Below, one piece after another: positions 15,219 to 23,007 of a stretch of DNA of 49,509 nt. The notes beneath the pieces are model-generated. The model was not told where the DNA came from, ran no database searches, and saw only the letters and a list, made by a program, of their open reading frames with translations. Source of the stretch: an uncultured Lachnospiraceae bacterium. GTDB taxonomy: Bacteria; Bacillota; Clostridia; Lachnospirales; Lachnospiraceae. Within the stretch, counting starts at the first letter, position 1; each line of letters begins with the position of its first letter. The position numbers and the translations under genes are program-made. Location of the stretch: contig CALWDR010000009.1 in assembly GCA_944376745.1 (NCBI GenBank), positions 1-49,509 on the forward strand, given 5' to 3'.

Positions 15219-15252
15219 AAAAAAGAGCCGCCTTCTTAATCGGAAGCGGCTC
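15219..15252 (-). terminator. Leader terminator of the lysine riboswitch
   Basis: On the minus strand GAGCCGCTTCCG pairs with its near complement before GGCTC and a run of six T. It lies between the aptamer and dapA and is the expected OFF structure when lysine is bound. Confidence 0.85.
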
Positions 15253-15299
15253 GCGGATCTACAATACCATTCAAAAACTCTCTGTGGCAATTCATTCTT

Positions 15300-15472
15300 T
15301 TCCGATAGCGCCCCACCTATTCCTAGATGACAGTCATAAGGTTCTTCACCTTATGCCCAAGCAGCCCGTTTTCAGGAACCGGACCCTTTCGGCGTGCTCC
15401 CCTTTCCCTTACCCTCGCCTGTGCCTGCCACATCCGGTAAGCTACTCATGAATCACGCAACCTCTATCTGTA
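15300..15472 (-). ncRNA. Lysine riboswitch (L box) upstream of dapA
   Basis: The minus strand shows the aptamer landmarks: AGATAGAGGTTGCG at the 5' side, then TGAGTAGC, GGAAAGGGGA followed by GCCGAAAGGGT, and GACTGTCATCTAGG ending in GGTGGGGCGCTATC, which pairs with the 5' end. Length, order and the downstream terminator match an L box. It would stop transcription of dapA-dapB when lysine is plentiful. Confidence 0.93.
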
Positions 15473-15494
15473 ACTTATGTTTCTCATCAAACTT

Positions 15495-15523
15495 ACTATA
15501 GCATTACTTTGCTTACTTGTCAA
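15495..15523 (-). promoter_or_regulatory. Sigma-A promoter of the dapA-dapB operon
   Basis: On the minus strand TTGACA (15523-15518), 17 bp, TATAGT (15500-15495). Transcription would start near 15488, just before the aptamer. Confidence 0.85.
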
Positions 15524-15532
15524 CGCAAACCT

Positions 15533-16021
15533 TCAGACCTTCTCCGCCTCGATCCGGTAAATCTCATCCGCGTACTGCCGGAAGCTGTCCACCATGCTGT
15601 TGCCGGTGAAGATCATCTGGGTGTCGTGGGATTTGGCCGCGAACAGGGACTTCAGCTCCTCCTCCGTGACCAGGTTCTTGTCCAGAAGGCCCAGAAATTC
15701 GTCCAGGATCAGCACATTGCACTCGCCGGTCACAAGCACCTTCTTGGCGAAATTCAGGCCGTTCTTGATGTTCATGCGCTCCTCCTGCTTCTCCTCCTCC
15801 GACAGCTTATCGTAATTTTCCTGTGATTTCTCAAAGCGGAAAAATTTGATCTCCGGCTCCAGACGGCGAAAAAAGGTCTGCTCCCCGTCGTTCTTGCCCT
15901 TCAGGAACGAGATGATGATGGCCGTCTTGCCCTGACCGGCCATTCGGACGGCATGCCCCAGGGCCGCCGTGCTCTTGCCCTTGCCGTCCCCATAATATAC
16001 CAATACATTTCCGTTGTTCAT
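15533..16021 (-). CDS. cobO: Cob(I)alamin/corrinoid adenosyltransferase (CobO/BtuR family)
   Basis: 162 residues. The family transfers the 5'-deoxyadenosyl group of ATP to reduced corrinoids, forming adenosylcobalamin or its precursors. The P-loop GDGKGKSTAALGHAVR is at residues 11-26, followed by IIISFLKG, the Walker B-like VLILDEFLGLLDK at about 104-116 and a C-terminal AKSHDTQMIFTGN. It is slightly shorter than E. coli BtuR (196 residues), as is common in clostridia. No other cobalamin genes or cobalamin riboswitch are seen nearby, so it may serve salvage. The dapA promoter starts 10 bp beyond its stop. Confidence 0.88.
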   Translation of the reverse strand: MNNGNVLVYYGDGKGKSTAALGHAVRMAGQGKTAIIISFLKGKNDGEQTFFRRLEPEIKFFRFEKSQENYDKLSEEEKQEERMNIKNGLNFAKKVLVTGECNVLILDEFLGLLDKNLVTEEELKSLFAAKSHDTQMIFTGNSMVDSFRQYADEIYRIEAEKV

Positions 16022-16108
16022 CCATACACCTCTGCTTTCTCAGTGGGATTTACGCCTGTCGTATTCTGCGTGTACCATTAAAATACCACAAATCGTCAAA
16101 AAAAGCAA

Positions 16109-16735
16109 TTATTCTATATATTCAATTTTGCTGACGGACACCTCGTAAGCCACCCGCTTCTGGGCCTCGTTCTCTCCCACCTTCTTTAAGTATTCCCGGC
16201 TCTGGATCCTGCCGAACACCTGCACGTGGCCGCCGATCTCGAAGCCTGCCGCGTACCGGGCGTTCCGTCCCCAGCAGATGCAGGGAATATAGTCGGACTT
16301 GCCGTAGGAACGGTTCACCGCGATCAGAAGGTCCGCGATCTCACGGCCCAGGGGCGTTTTCCGGTATATGGGGTCCTTGCATATGTATCCGTCCAAAAAG
16401 ATCTCGTTGCTCTTGTCCCCCTCGGGCATCTCGTCCACAAAGGTCAGCTCCCGGACAAATACCGACAGGACCAGCCGGTTCTTCTTCTCCTCATGCCGGT
16501 TGTAGGAGCGGAACTGGCCGCTGACGCAGATGATCTGGCCGATATAGCTCTGCTCCGTGTGGATCAGGCGCTCGGAAACCATGAGCGGGATGTAGTCGGC
16601 AAAGCTGCTGAGCCGGTTCACGGCCACATCCACCATGTAGAAGCCCTCCCCGAAGACCTCGTGACTGTACCTGAAATCCGATACGATCTCACCTGTGATT
16701 GTTACCTGATTGTTTTCAAAAATTTTATCTGCCAT
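16109..16735 (-). CDS. Single-stranded DNA-binding protein with two OB folds
   Basis: 208 residues from the ATG at 16735 (AAGGAG upstream); a longer start at 16816 lacks family-like sequence. Two SSB-type OB folds are visible in tandem: residues about 8-95 (QVTITGEIVSDFRYSHEVFG ... ICVSGQFRSYNR) and about 112-205 (NEIFLDGYICKDPIYRKTPL ... DLLIAVNRSYGKSDYIPCIC ... VQVFGRIQSREY). The second copy is closer to canonical SSB. It lacks the acidic DDDIPF-like tail that recruits repair partners, so it is probably not the housekeeping SSB. The layout is known among clostridial SSB-like proteins. Confidence 0.82.
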   Translation of the reverse strand: MADKIFENNQVTITGEIVSDFRYSHEVFGEGFYMVDVAVNRLSSFADYIPLMVSERLIHTEQSYIGQIICVSGQFRSYNRHEEKKNRLVLSVFVRELTFVDEMPEGDKSNEIFLDGYICKDPIYRKTPLGREIADLLIAVNRSYGKSDYIPCICWGRNARYAAGFEIGGHVQVFGRIQSREYLKKVGENEAQKRVAYEVSVSKIEYIE

Positions 16736-16927
16736 GAATTTGTTTCTCCTTCCTCCCGCCCGCGTCCTTTTGCGCAGGCATTTTGTACCTCGACGGCATA
16801 TCGATTCACTGTGCATTAAATAAATATTCTCTTGCAGCCGGTTTTAGAACCTCTGCACGTCCGGCTGTTAGTCAGCATACCAAAAAACAAAAAAGAAATT
16901 TCGCACTTCATGTCGACAATTTTATGC

Positions 16928-16956
16928 TTTACGAACCTGTCTTTTTGAGCTAAAAT
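16928..16956 (+). promoter_or_regulatory. Candidate sigma-A promoter of the cyclophilin gene
   Basis: TTTACG (16928-16933), 17 bp, TAAAAT (16951-16956). A leader hairpin with arms AACGATAG (16976-16983) and CTATCGTT (17005-17012) follows. Confidence 0.5.
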
Positions 16957-17042
16957 ATCTCTTATATCCATCATAAACGATAGCGGACGCCTTCACAAGT
17001 CTTTCTATCGTTAAGAAAACAACAGAAAAGAGGAATTAGCTT

Positions 17043-17564
17043 ATGGCACAGAATCCTATTGTCACTATTATAATGGAAAACGGCGATACAATCAAGGCTG
17101 AGCTGTATCCCGAAATCGCTCCCAACACCGTCAACAACTTCATCCACCTGATCCGGCAGCATTTCTATGACGGTTTGTGCTTTCACCGGGTCATCCCGGG
17201 CTTCATGATCCAGGGCGGCTGCCCGGAGGGAAGCGGCATGGGCGGTCCCGGCTACAGCATCAAGGGCGAATTTACCCAAAATGGCTTTGCCAACGACTTA
17301 AAGCACACGGAAGGCGTGCTCTCCATGGCCCGGGCCATGGCGCCCAACTCCGCCGGGTCCCAGTTCTTCATCATGCACAAGACCTCTCCCCACCTGGACG
17401 GGGCGTACGCCGCCTTCGGCAGGGTTACGGAGGGCATGGACGTTGTGGACAGGATCGCCGGGACCCCCACCGACTACTCGGACCGGCCCATGGAGCCCCA
17501 GGTGATGAAGCAGGTGACTGTGGAGACCTTCGGCGTGGACTACCCGGAACCGGAGAAATACTGA
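17043..17564 (+). CDS. Peptidyl-prolyl cis-trans isomerase, cyclophilin type
   Basis: 173 residues, the single-domain cyclophilin size. It catalyses proline isomerisation during protein folding. The active site is seen in CFHRVIPGFMIQGGCP (catalytic Arg, with Phe and Gln), SAGSQFFIMHKTSPHLDG and AYAAFGRVTEGMDVVD. There is no signal peptide, so it is cytoplasmic. GAGGAATTAGCTT precedes the ATG. It is convergent with the amidase gene, whose stop lies 1 bp away with no room for a separate terminator. Confidence 0.96.
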   Translation: MAQNPIVTIIMENGDTIKAELYPEIAPNTVNNFIHLIRQHFYDGLCFHRVIPGFMIQGGCPEGSGMGGPGYSIKGEFTQNGFANDLKHTEGVLSMARAMAPNSAGSQFFIMHKTSPHLDGAYAAFGRVTEGMDVVDRIAGTPTDYSDRPMEPQVMKQVTVETFGVDYPEPEKY

Positions 17565-17565
17565 T

Positions 17566-18330
17566 TCACAGCGTCACGATCAGGGTCTCATAGCCCATTT
17601 CCCTGAGCCGCTGCTGCAGGGAGGCGGCCATCTCCAGCGTGGGCTCAATCCCCACCACCACCGCGTAATAAGGCCCCTCCCGGCGCACCTGCACGGTGTA
17701 GCCCATTTCCTGAAGCTGCTCCTGTAGATAGCGGGCATTGGCCTCGTACTGGAAGAGGCCCACCTGGACGCCGTAATTGCGCGGCTGCTGGACCTGGGCC
17801 TCCTGCACGCCCTCCTGGATCCCCGTGGCGATGGCGTCGGCGATCTGATAAAATTTTTCGTCGAAGAGCTGATTGTCCGCGTCCGTGTTGATAAAGCCCA
17901 CCTCCACCAGAACCGCCGGCATGTTGGTCCTGCGAAGCACCACCAGCCCGGGGCGCTCCTGAATCCCCAGATTTTTGAAGCCCACGGCCTCAAGCTGGCT
18001 GTTGATGGAATTTGCCAGGTCGTTGACCACCGGGTTTTCCTGATACACCAGGGTTTCCACTCCGCTGTAGGTATTGGGCATAGGGCTGGAATTCCGGTGA
18101 AGGGAGACAAAATAATCGGCCCCGGTGGCGTTTGCGATCTGGGCCTTCTCGTAGGGCGAGTTGTACTGGTCCCCGGTCCGGGTGTAGTATACGTCAAATC
18201 CCCTCTGCCCAAGCAATTCTCCCACGGCCAGCGCCAGCCGCAGTACGTCATCCTTCTCTTTCCGGTCCTGATAAGTGGCGCCGTTGTCAAATCCGCCGTG
18301 TCCCGCGTCTATTACGATACTGGTTGCCAT
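17566..18330 (-). CDS. N-acetylmuramoyl-L-alanine amidase with C-terminal SPOR domain (CwlC-like)
   Basis: 254 residues. Amidase_3 domain at about 4-175, with zinc ligands in IDAGHGG (His11) and VSLHRNSS and the catalytic Glu in VLVEVGFINTDADN; a SPOR peptidoglycan-binding domain at about 183-254 (YGVQVGLFQYEANARYLQEQ, MGYTVQVRREGPYYAVVVG). It cleaves the bond between MurNAc and L-Ala in peptidoglycan. The protein begins directly with the first strand (MATSIVIDAGHGG), so no signal peptide exists. This is the arrangement of B. subtilis CwlC, a mother-cell amidase that acts late in sporulation; a similar lysis role is an inference. Confidence 0.93.
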   Translation of the reverse strand: MATSIVIDAGHGGFDNGATYQDRKEKDDVLRLALAVGELLGQRGFDVYYTRTGDQYNSPYEKAQIANATGADYFVSLHRNSSPMPNTYSGVETLVYQENPVVNDLANSINSQLEAVGFKNLGIQERPGLVVLRRTNMPAVLVEVGFINTDADNQLFDEKFYQIADAIATGIQEGVQEAQVQQPRNYGVQVGLFQYEANARYLQEQLQEMGYTVQVRREGPYYAVVVGIEPTLEMAASLQQRLREMGYETLIVTL

Positions 18331-18391
18331 AAATCCTCCGAATATTTCTTCCGTTCATTATATGCCGCGTTCCGGCGAAAGTTTCCTGCTT

Positions 18392-18461
18392 TTCCAACTT
18401 CCAGAGCAGCAAAACATATCCTACTGTTCCAATTTCCGGCACCGCAAAACGTTCTGTTCGC
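18392..18461. repeat. Imperfect 35-bp tandem repeat between amidase and degV genes
   Basis: TTCCAACTTCCAGAGCAGC and TTCCAATTTCCGGCACCGC start 35 bp apart (18392 and 18427), each followed by AAAAC. The 307-bp gap 18331-18638 otherwise holds only the degV promoter and a palindrome. Confidence 0.55.
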
Positions 18462-18552
18462 TTCTCTTTTTCGCTGTATGCGGATTTGTGATATGTGTTT
18501 TTTGATACTATGTTTATAAGTACCGCATACTTTTATACAGAGAGTAATTCTC

Positions 18553-18569
18553 TCCCACAAGTTGTGGGA
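18553..18569. promoter_or_regulatory. 17-bp perfect inverted repeat just upstream of the degV -35 box
   Basis: TCCCACAA-G-TTGTGGGA ends 5 bp before the -35 element, a typical place for a regulator site. The binding protein is unknown. Confidence 0.5.
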
Positions 18570-18574
18570 AAATA

Positions 18575-18603
18575 TTGCACATTTCGTTTGAACGTGTTAT
18601 GAT
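18575..18603 (+). promoter_or_regulatory. Sigma-A promoter of the degV-family gene
   Basis: TTGCAC (18575-18580), 17 bp, TATGAT (18598-18603). Confidence 0.7.
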
Positions 18604-18638
18604 AAATAAGAAATAAACGACGCTGCAAGGAGGTTTAT

Positions 18639-19511
18639 ATGGGAAAATATTTAATTACAACTGACACGACCGCAGATTTGCCGGAGTCTTATATACAGGA
18701 GGCGGGACTTGGCATGATGTCGCTCTCCTATACTATAGACGGAGTGACCTACGACCGCAGCCATGAGCTGCCGGTAAAAGAGTTTTACGCGAAAATGCGG
18801 GCCGGCTCCATGCCCACCACCGCGCAGGTGAACCCCGAGTCAGCCAGAGAGACGTTCCTTCAGATGATGGAGGAGCACGATGCGGACATTCTGCACCTTG
18901 CCTTTTCCTCCGGCTTAAGCGGCAGCTGCAACAGCGCCCTTCTGGCCGCCGCCCAGCTAAAAGAAGAATACAAGGACCATCAGGTGACGGTCATCGATAC
19001 CCTGGCCGCCTCTCTGGGCGAGGGCCTCCTGGTGCACAAGGCCCTGGAGAATCAGAAGAAGGGCATGAGCCTTGAAGAAAACGCGAAATGGCTGGAGGAG
19101 AATAAGCTGCATCTGGTGCACAATTTTACCGTGGACGACCTGTTCCACCTGCACAGAGGAGGACGCGTGTCCAAGACCGCCGCCGTCATCGGCACCATGA
19201 TCAACCTAAAGCCCGTGCTGCACGTGGACAATGAGGGCCACCTGATCCCCGTCTCCAAGGTCCGGGGCCGCAAAAAGTCTCTGATCGCCCTGGTGGACGC
19301 CATGGAGAAGCAGATGGGCTCCTACCGGGACCAGAACGATATCGTCTTTATCAGCCACGGCGACTGCGAGGAGGAAGCCCGGTTTGTGGCGGATCTGGTC
19401 CGGCAGCGCTTCGGCATTGAGAAATTTCTCATCAACTACGTGGGCCCCACCATCGGCGCCCATTCCGGCCCCGGCACCATGGCCCTGTTCTACCTGGGCG
19501 AGTACCGTTAA
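18639..19511 (+). CDS. DegV family fatty-acid-binding protein
   Basis: 290 residues with AAGGAGG seven bases before the ATG. DegV/FakB proteins hold a fatty acid that FakA-type kinase phosphorylates for use in phospholipid synthesis; many genomes carry several copies. Signatures are TTDTTADLPESYIQEAGLGM at the N-terminus, PTTAQVNPESARE, HLAFSSGLSGSCNSALLAA, HRGGRVSKTAAVIG and the C-terminal GPTIGAHSGPGTMALFYLG. No FakA is encoded here. The gene is flanked by a clear promoter and, after two 33-bp repeats, a terminator, so it is monocistronic. Confidence 0.95.
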   Translation: MGKYLITTDTTADLPESYIQEAGLGMMSLSYTIDGVTYDRSHELPVKEFYAKMRAGSMPTTAQVNPESARETFLQMMEEHDADILHLAFSSGLSGSCNSALLAAAQLKEEYKDHQVTVIDTLAASLGEGLLVHKALENQKKGMSLEENAKWLEENKLHLVHNFTVDDLFHLHRGGRVSKTAAVIGTMINLKPVLHVDNEGHLIPVSKVRGRKKSLIALVDAMEKQMGSYRDQNDIVFISHGDCEEEARFVADLVRQRFGIEKFLINYVGPTIGAHSGPGTMALFYLGEYR

Positions 19512-19524
19512 GAGCAGGCGCCCC

Positions 19525-19590
19525 GCTCCTGCATCCGGCATAAAAGAGCCGCCTTGCGCTCCTGCGCCCGGCATAAAAGAGCGCTGTGCG
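19525..19590. repeat. 33-bp tandem repeat (2 copies) after the degV stop codon
   Basis: GCTCCTGCATCCGGCATAAA and GCTCCTGCGCCCGGCATAAA begin 33 bp apart (19525 and 19558), each followed by AGAGC. They start 14 bp after the stop. Confidence 0.75.
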
Positions 19591-19621
19591 GCCTTTTGCG
19601 CTTCTATAAAGCAGGAAGATG

Positions 19622-19674
19622 TGCCCCCCTGCCGTCTTTTCCAATCGGAACCGGCGGCAGAGGGGCTTTTCTAT
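19622..19674 (+). terminator. Intrinsic terminator of the degV-family gene
   Basis: A CCCCCCTGCCG arm pairs with CGGCAGAGGGG across a loop and is followed by CTTTTC. Confidence 0.7.
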
Positions 19675-19705
19675 TCAAAAAATCTTAAGAAAACCGCAAC
19701 CATAT

Positions 19706-19733
19706 TTTACTTTTCTTTTCCATACGGTATGAT
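19706..19733 (+). promoter_or_regulatory. Candidate promoter of the GntR-ABC operon
   Basis: TTTACT (19706-19711), 16 bp, TATGAT (19728-19733). The palindrome at 19741-19760 covers the expected transcription start. Confidence 0.5.
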
Positions 19734-19740
19734 ATAGTAG

Positions 19741-19760
19741 TAAGTGTACTAGTACACTTA
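19741..19760. promoter_or_regulatory. 20-bp perfect palindrome, likely operator of the GntR (YtrA-type) repressor
   Basis: TAAGTGTACTAGTACACTTA lies just after the -10 box and before the repressor's own ribosome binding site. YtrA-type regulators usually repress their own operon at such palindromes. Confidence 0.75.
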
Positions 19761-19777
19761 GTCAGGAGGAATGATCC

Positions 19778-20152
19778 TTGGTACAACTGGAATACCGCGA
19801 TGCCAAACCTATCTACGAACAGATCAAACAGGGCCTCCGGCGGCTGGTGGTCTCCCATGCCATCGCCGCCGACGAGAAGCTGCCCTCCGTCCGGGAGCTG
19901 GCCGCCCGGCTGGCCATCAATCCCAACACCATCCAGCGGGCCTACCGGGAGCTGGAAAGCGAGGGCTACCTCTATTCCCTGCCCGGGAAGGGCACCTTCG
20001 CTGCGGGGGAATCCGCCATTTTAAAGAACCGCCAGGAGGATCTGCTGGGCCGGTTCGACGAGCTGGTGACGGAGCTGCTCTATCTCTCCATTCCCGCCGA
20101 CAACCTTGCGGACCGCATACATCATCTGGACCAGGGAGGTACTGTGTTATGA
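19778..20152 (+). CDS. GntR family transcriptional regulator, YtrA subfamily
   Basis: 124 residues starting at a TTG that follows AGGAGG by nine bases; an upstream ATG at 19771 is in a different frame. The winged helix-turn-helix (GntR) lies at about 10-75: PIYEQIKQGLRRLVVSHAIA, then KLPSVRELAARLAINPNTIQ and RAYRELESEGYLYSLPGKGT. Only a short helical tail follows, the mark of the YtrA subfamily, which controls ABC exporters that respond to cell-wall-active agents. The stop overlaps the ABC ATPase start (ATGA), and a perfect palindrome sits at the promoter. Inferred role: autorepressor of this three-gene operon. Confidence 0.93.
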   Translation: MVQLEYRDAKPIYEQIKQGLRRLVVSHAIAADEKLPSVRELAARLAINPNTIQRAYRELESEGYLYSLPGKGTFAAGESAILKNRQEDLLGRFDELVTELLYLSIPADNLADRIHHLDQGGTVL

Positions 20153-21048
20153 TAAAAGTTGAAAATCTCGTGAAGCGTTTTGACAGATTCTGCGCCCTTA
20201 ACCACGCCAACATGCATGTGCCGGAGGGCTCCATCTACGGGCTGGTGGGGCCCAACGGCGCGGGCAAATCCACCATCCTGCGGCATATCACCGGAATTTA
20301 CCGGCCCGACGAGGGCTCCGTCCTGGTAGACGGCGCGCCGGTCTACGAAAATGTGGCTGTAAAAAGCAAGATCGCCTACATCCCCGACGACCTCTTCTAT
20401 TTTCTTCAGGCGGACACCCTGGAAATGAAGCGTTTCTACCGGGGCCTGTACCCGGATTTCGACGAGGCCCTCTTTGAAAAGCTGCGGGAATTCTTCCCGG
20501 CCATCGACGTGAAGCGCAGGATCCGCAGGCTGTCCAAGGGCATGCAGAAGCAGGTGGCCTTCTGGCTGGCCCTGTGCTGCAGGCCCCGGCTGCTGGTGCT
20601 GGATGAGCCGGTGGACGGCCTGGACCCGGTCATGCGCCGGCAGCTCTGGAGCCTGATCCTTGGCCGCGTGCAGGAGCAGCGGACCACCATCCTCATCTCC
20701 TCCCACAACCTGCGGGAGCTGGAGGACGTATGCGACTATGTGGGGATCATGCACAACGGGAAGATCCTTCTGGAGCACTCCCTTTGCGAGCTGCAGAACA
20801 CCGTCTGCAAAATCCAGGTGGCTTTTGCGCAGGGCGTGCCGGCGCTGCCCAAGGCTTTCGAGATCCTTCACATGTCCAACCTGGGGCGGGTGTACACCAT
20901 CATTGTCCGGGGCAATCCCCTGGACGCCAAAAAAGAGCTGGAAAAGCTTTCGCCCCTGCTCATCGACGTGCTGCCTCTGACGCTGGAGGAAATTTTTATC
21001 TATGAAATGGGAGGAGCCGATTATGCAGTCAAAGACATCCTATTTTAG
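20149..21048 (+). CDS. ABC transporter ATP-binding protein
   Basis: 299 residues from the ATG at 20149, which overlaps the GntR stop. It has Walker A GPNGAGKST (about 36-44), the ABC signature RLSKGMQKQV, Walker B LLVLDEPVDGLDP and the switch His in ISSHNLREL. The C-terminal 80 residues are the usual regulatory tail of ATPases of the YtrB/CcmA type. It would power the membrane protein encoded next, whose start lies inside its 3' end (26-bp overlap). Substrate unknown; relatives of this GntR-ATPase-permease layout respond to antibiotics or act in envelope stress. Confidence 0.95.
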   Translation: MIKVENLVKRFDRFCALNHANMHVPEGSIYGLVGPNGAGKSTILRHITGIYRPDEGSVLVDGAPVYENVAVKSKIAYIPDDLFYFLQADTLEMKRFYRGLYPDFDEALFEKLREFFPAIDVKRRIRRLSKGMQKQVAFWLALCCRPRLLVLDEPVDGLDPVMRRQLWSLILGRVQEQRTTILISSHNLRELEDVCDYVGIMHNGKILLEHSLCELQNTVCKIQVAFAQGVPALPKAFEILHMSNLGRVYTIIVRGNPLDAKKELEKLSPLLIDVLPLTLEEIFIYEMGGADYAVKDILF

Positions 21049-22954
21049 CAAAACCATATTTTTCAAAAATATCACCCATTACTGGCCCATCTGGGCGGCC
21101 TATCTTCTGATCTGCCTCATCCGGCTCCCCATCCGGCTGTTTGTGTCCCTGGGCAGCGACGTGGGCGACGCCCCGGACCCGGCCCAGGTCCGCCTGGAGC
21201 TTCTGACCAATGTGGTCAACACCGCGCTGCAGCCCTTTTTCCTGTTCCTTTTTGCCTGTATCGCGGCGGTGGCGGTATTTTCCTATCTGTACCAGACGAG
21301 AAGCTCCTACATGCTCCACGCGCTGCCCCTGTGCCGGGAATCCCTGTTCCTCACCAATGTGCTGTCCGGTCTGACCTTCCTGGTGATCCCTCAGGTCCTC
21401 GCCTTCCTGGCCAGCATTTTTGTCTGCTTCCTTAGGCAGATGACCCAACTTGACTATCTGCTGCACTGGCTGATCCTCTCCGTGGGCATGGCGCTGTTCG
21501 CATTTTCCATGGCGGTCTTCATGGTGATGATCACGGGAAGCATCCTGGCCGCGCCGATTTTCTTCCTCCTGGGAAATTACCTCTTTGTGATCCTTCGGGG
21601 AATCATCGGCTTCTTCGTGGAGGCCCTGTCCTACGGCGTGCCGAGCACGGAGATCACCTTCGGGACCTACCTCTCGCCCTATTATTTCTGGAGCCAGTAT
21701 TTTACCGGATTTTTCTCCTCCATCTTCGGCATGGGCTACCCGGAACACACCATTGAGGAGGTCTACCCCTACATGGGCTTTTACGCGGCTGTCAGCCTGC
21801 CTCTGCTGCTTATAGCCTTCGTCATTTACCGCAAAAAACACCTGGAGACTGCCGGGGACATCATCGCCATCGGCTTTTTAAAGCCCCTGTTCCGCTGGGG
21901 GCTGGCCTTCACGCTGGGCTCTCTGATCACCCTTGTCTGGTATCAGAATTTTGCCGAAAATTCCTTCGTCACCGCCAGTCTTCCGACCCTTTTGGCGGTA
22001 ATGCTCCTAAGCGGCGCCGTTTTCTTCTTCCTGGCGGAAATGATCCTGGAGAAACGGTTTTTTGTGTTTTCCAGGAAAAGGGGGCTGGAGTGCGCCGGAT
22101 TCCTGGCCCTCTGCGGGCTGTTCCTCCTGGGGCTTTCTGTTGACGCCTTCGGCGTGGAGAGACGCGTGCCAAAGGAGGAGGAGATCAGCTCCATCATCGC
22201 CAGGCAGAGCTACCCCATAGAGGTAAAGGAGGAGGATTTTTCCCGGATACTGCGCATCCACCAGCGTCTGATCCAGGAGAAGGATGAGGTGGAGGCCTAT
22301 TTTGAAAAATACAGCCAGACGGCCCGCTATGTCTCCCTGGATCTTAACTACCGGCTGAAAAACGGGGATACGCTCTCCCGCAGCTACCGGATCCCGGCGG
22401 AGGATTTTTACCTGGGGCAGGAGGACTACGTTTATCACGAGGTGGAGGAGCTGTTCCGGACGCCGGAATACTACCTGCAATATCATTTTTCCAAGGATTA
22501 CGCCTCCGCCACCTTTGTGGACGGCAGTCTGGAGCTGTACGACGCCCAGGGAAATTATGACAGCGTCACCTTCGACCAGGCCCAGTGCCGGGAGATCTAC
22601 GAGGCCTTCCTCAAGGACGTCCTGGAAGGGAATTATCAGATTTACGACACTTCCCTGTCCGAACACGCCGACGGCCTTTTGTACGCCAATCTCCTCTATC
22701 TAAATTACCGGGTACCCCAGGGCAGCTCCTACATCAACTACGACGGGACTGCCGCCGTGGCTTCCTCCAACGAGCTTTTAAGCACCATGATCCAGCTGAC
22801 CACCGACTGCCGGCACACCCTTGAGGCCCTAAAGGCGCTCAATGTGCTGGACGAGAGCCACCAGCTCATCACGGTCCGGGACTTCGGGCTGATCCAGGAT
22901 GGAATCCGGCCCGACACAGTCCCGGCAGAGTCGGCATCACAATCTATTCCGTAA
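21023..22954 (+). CDS. ABC transporter permease with large extracytoplasmic domain (DUF6449-like)
   Basis: 643 residues from the ATG at 21023, preceded by GGGAGGAGC; an ATG 21 bp upstream is possible but lacks such a site. The first 380 residues contain several hydrophobic segments, for example WPIWAAYLLICLI, PFFLFLFACIAAVAVFSYL, LTFLVIPQVLAFLASIFVCF, WLILSVGMALFAFSMAVFMV and GFLALCGLFLLGLS. After the last of these comes about 260 residues of soluble sequence with repeated acidic/aromatic patterns (PIEVKEEDFSRILRIHQRLI), probably outside the cell. This shape matches permease partners of YtrA-controlled ATPases. Transport direction and substrate are not known. Confidence 0.87.
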   Translation: MQSKTSYFSKTIFFKNITHYWPIWAAYLLICLIRLPIRLFVSLGSDVGDAPDPAQVRLELLTNVVNTALQPFFLFLFACIAAVAVFSYLYQTRSSYMLHALPLCRESLFLTNVLSGLTFLVIPQVLAFLASIFVCFLRQMTQLDYLLHWLILSVGMALFAFSMAVFMVMITGSILAAPIFFLLGNYLFVILRGIIGFFVEALSYGVPSTEITFGTYLSPYYFWSQYFTGFFSSIFGMGYPEHTIEEVYPYMGFYAAVSLPLLLIAFVIYRKKHLETAGDIIAIGFLKPLFRWGLAFTLGSLITLVWYQNFAENSFVTASLPTLLAVMLLSGAVFFFLAEMILEKRFFVFSRKRGLECAGFLALCGLFLLGLSVDAFGVERRVPKEEEISSIIARQSYPIEVKEEDFSRILRIHQRLIQEKDEVEAYFEKYSQTARYVSLDLNYRLKNGDTLSRSYRIPAEDFYLGQEDYVYHEVEELFRTPEYYLQYHFSKDYASATFVDGSLELYDAQGNYDSVTFDQAQCREIYEAFLKDVLEGNYQIYDTSLSEHADGLLYANLLYLNYRVPQGSSYINYDGTAAVASSNELLSTMIQLTTDCRHTLEALKALNVLDESHQLITVRDFGLIQDGIRPDTVPAESASQSIP

Positions 22955-23007
22955 CTACGACGCACGCGTTACTGATACTACTTGATTCGAAAAAGGAGGC
23001 ACTTTAC

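Noticed and set aside
14148..15290. dapA open frame extended upstream by 83 codons
   Set aside because: The extension runs through the riboswitch terminator and the leader; the ATG at 15041 has a strong ribosome binding site and matches the family start.
19771..21048. A 425-residue frame starting at ATG 19771 ahead of the ABC ATPase
   Set aside because: Its first part overlaps the GntR gene in another frame and has no family-like sequence; the ATPase starts at 20149.
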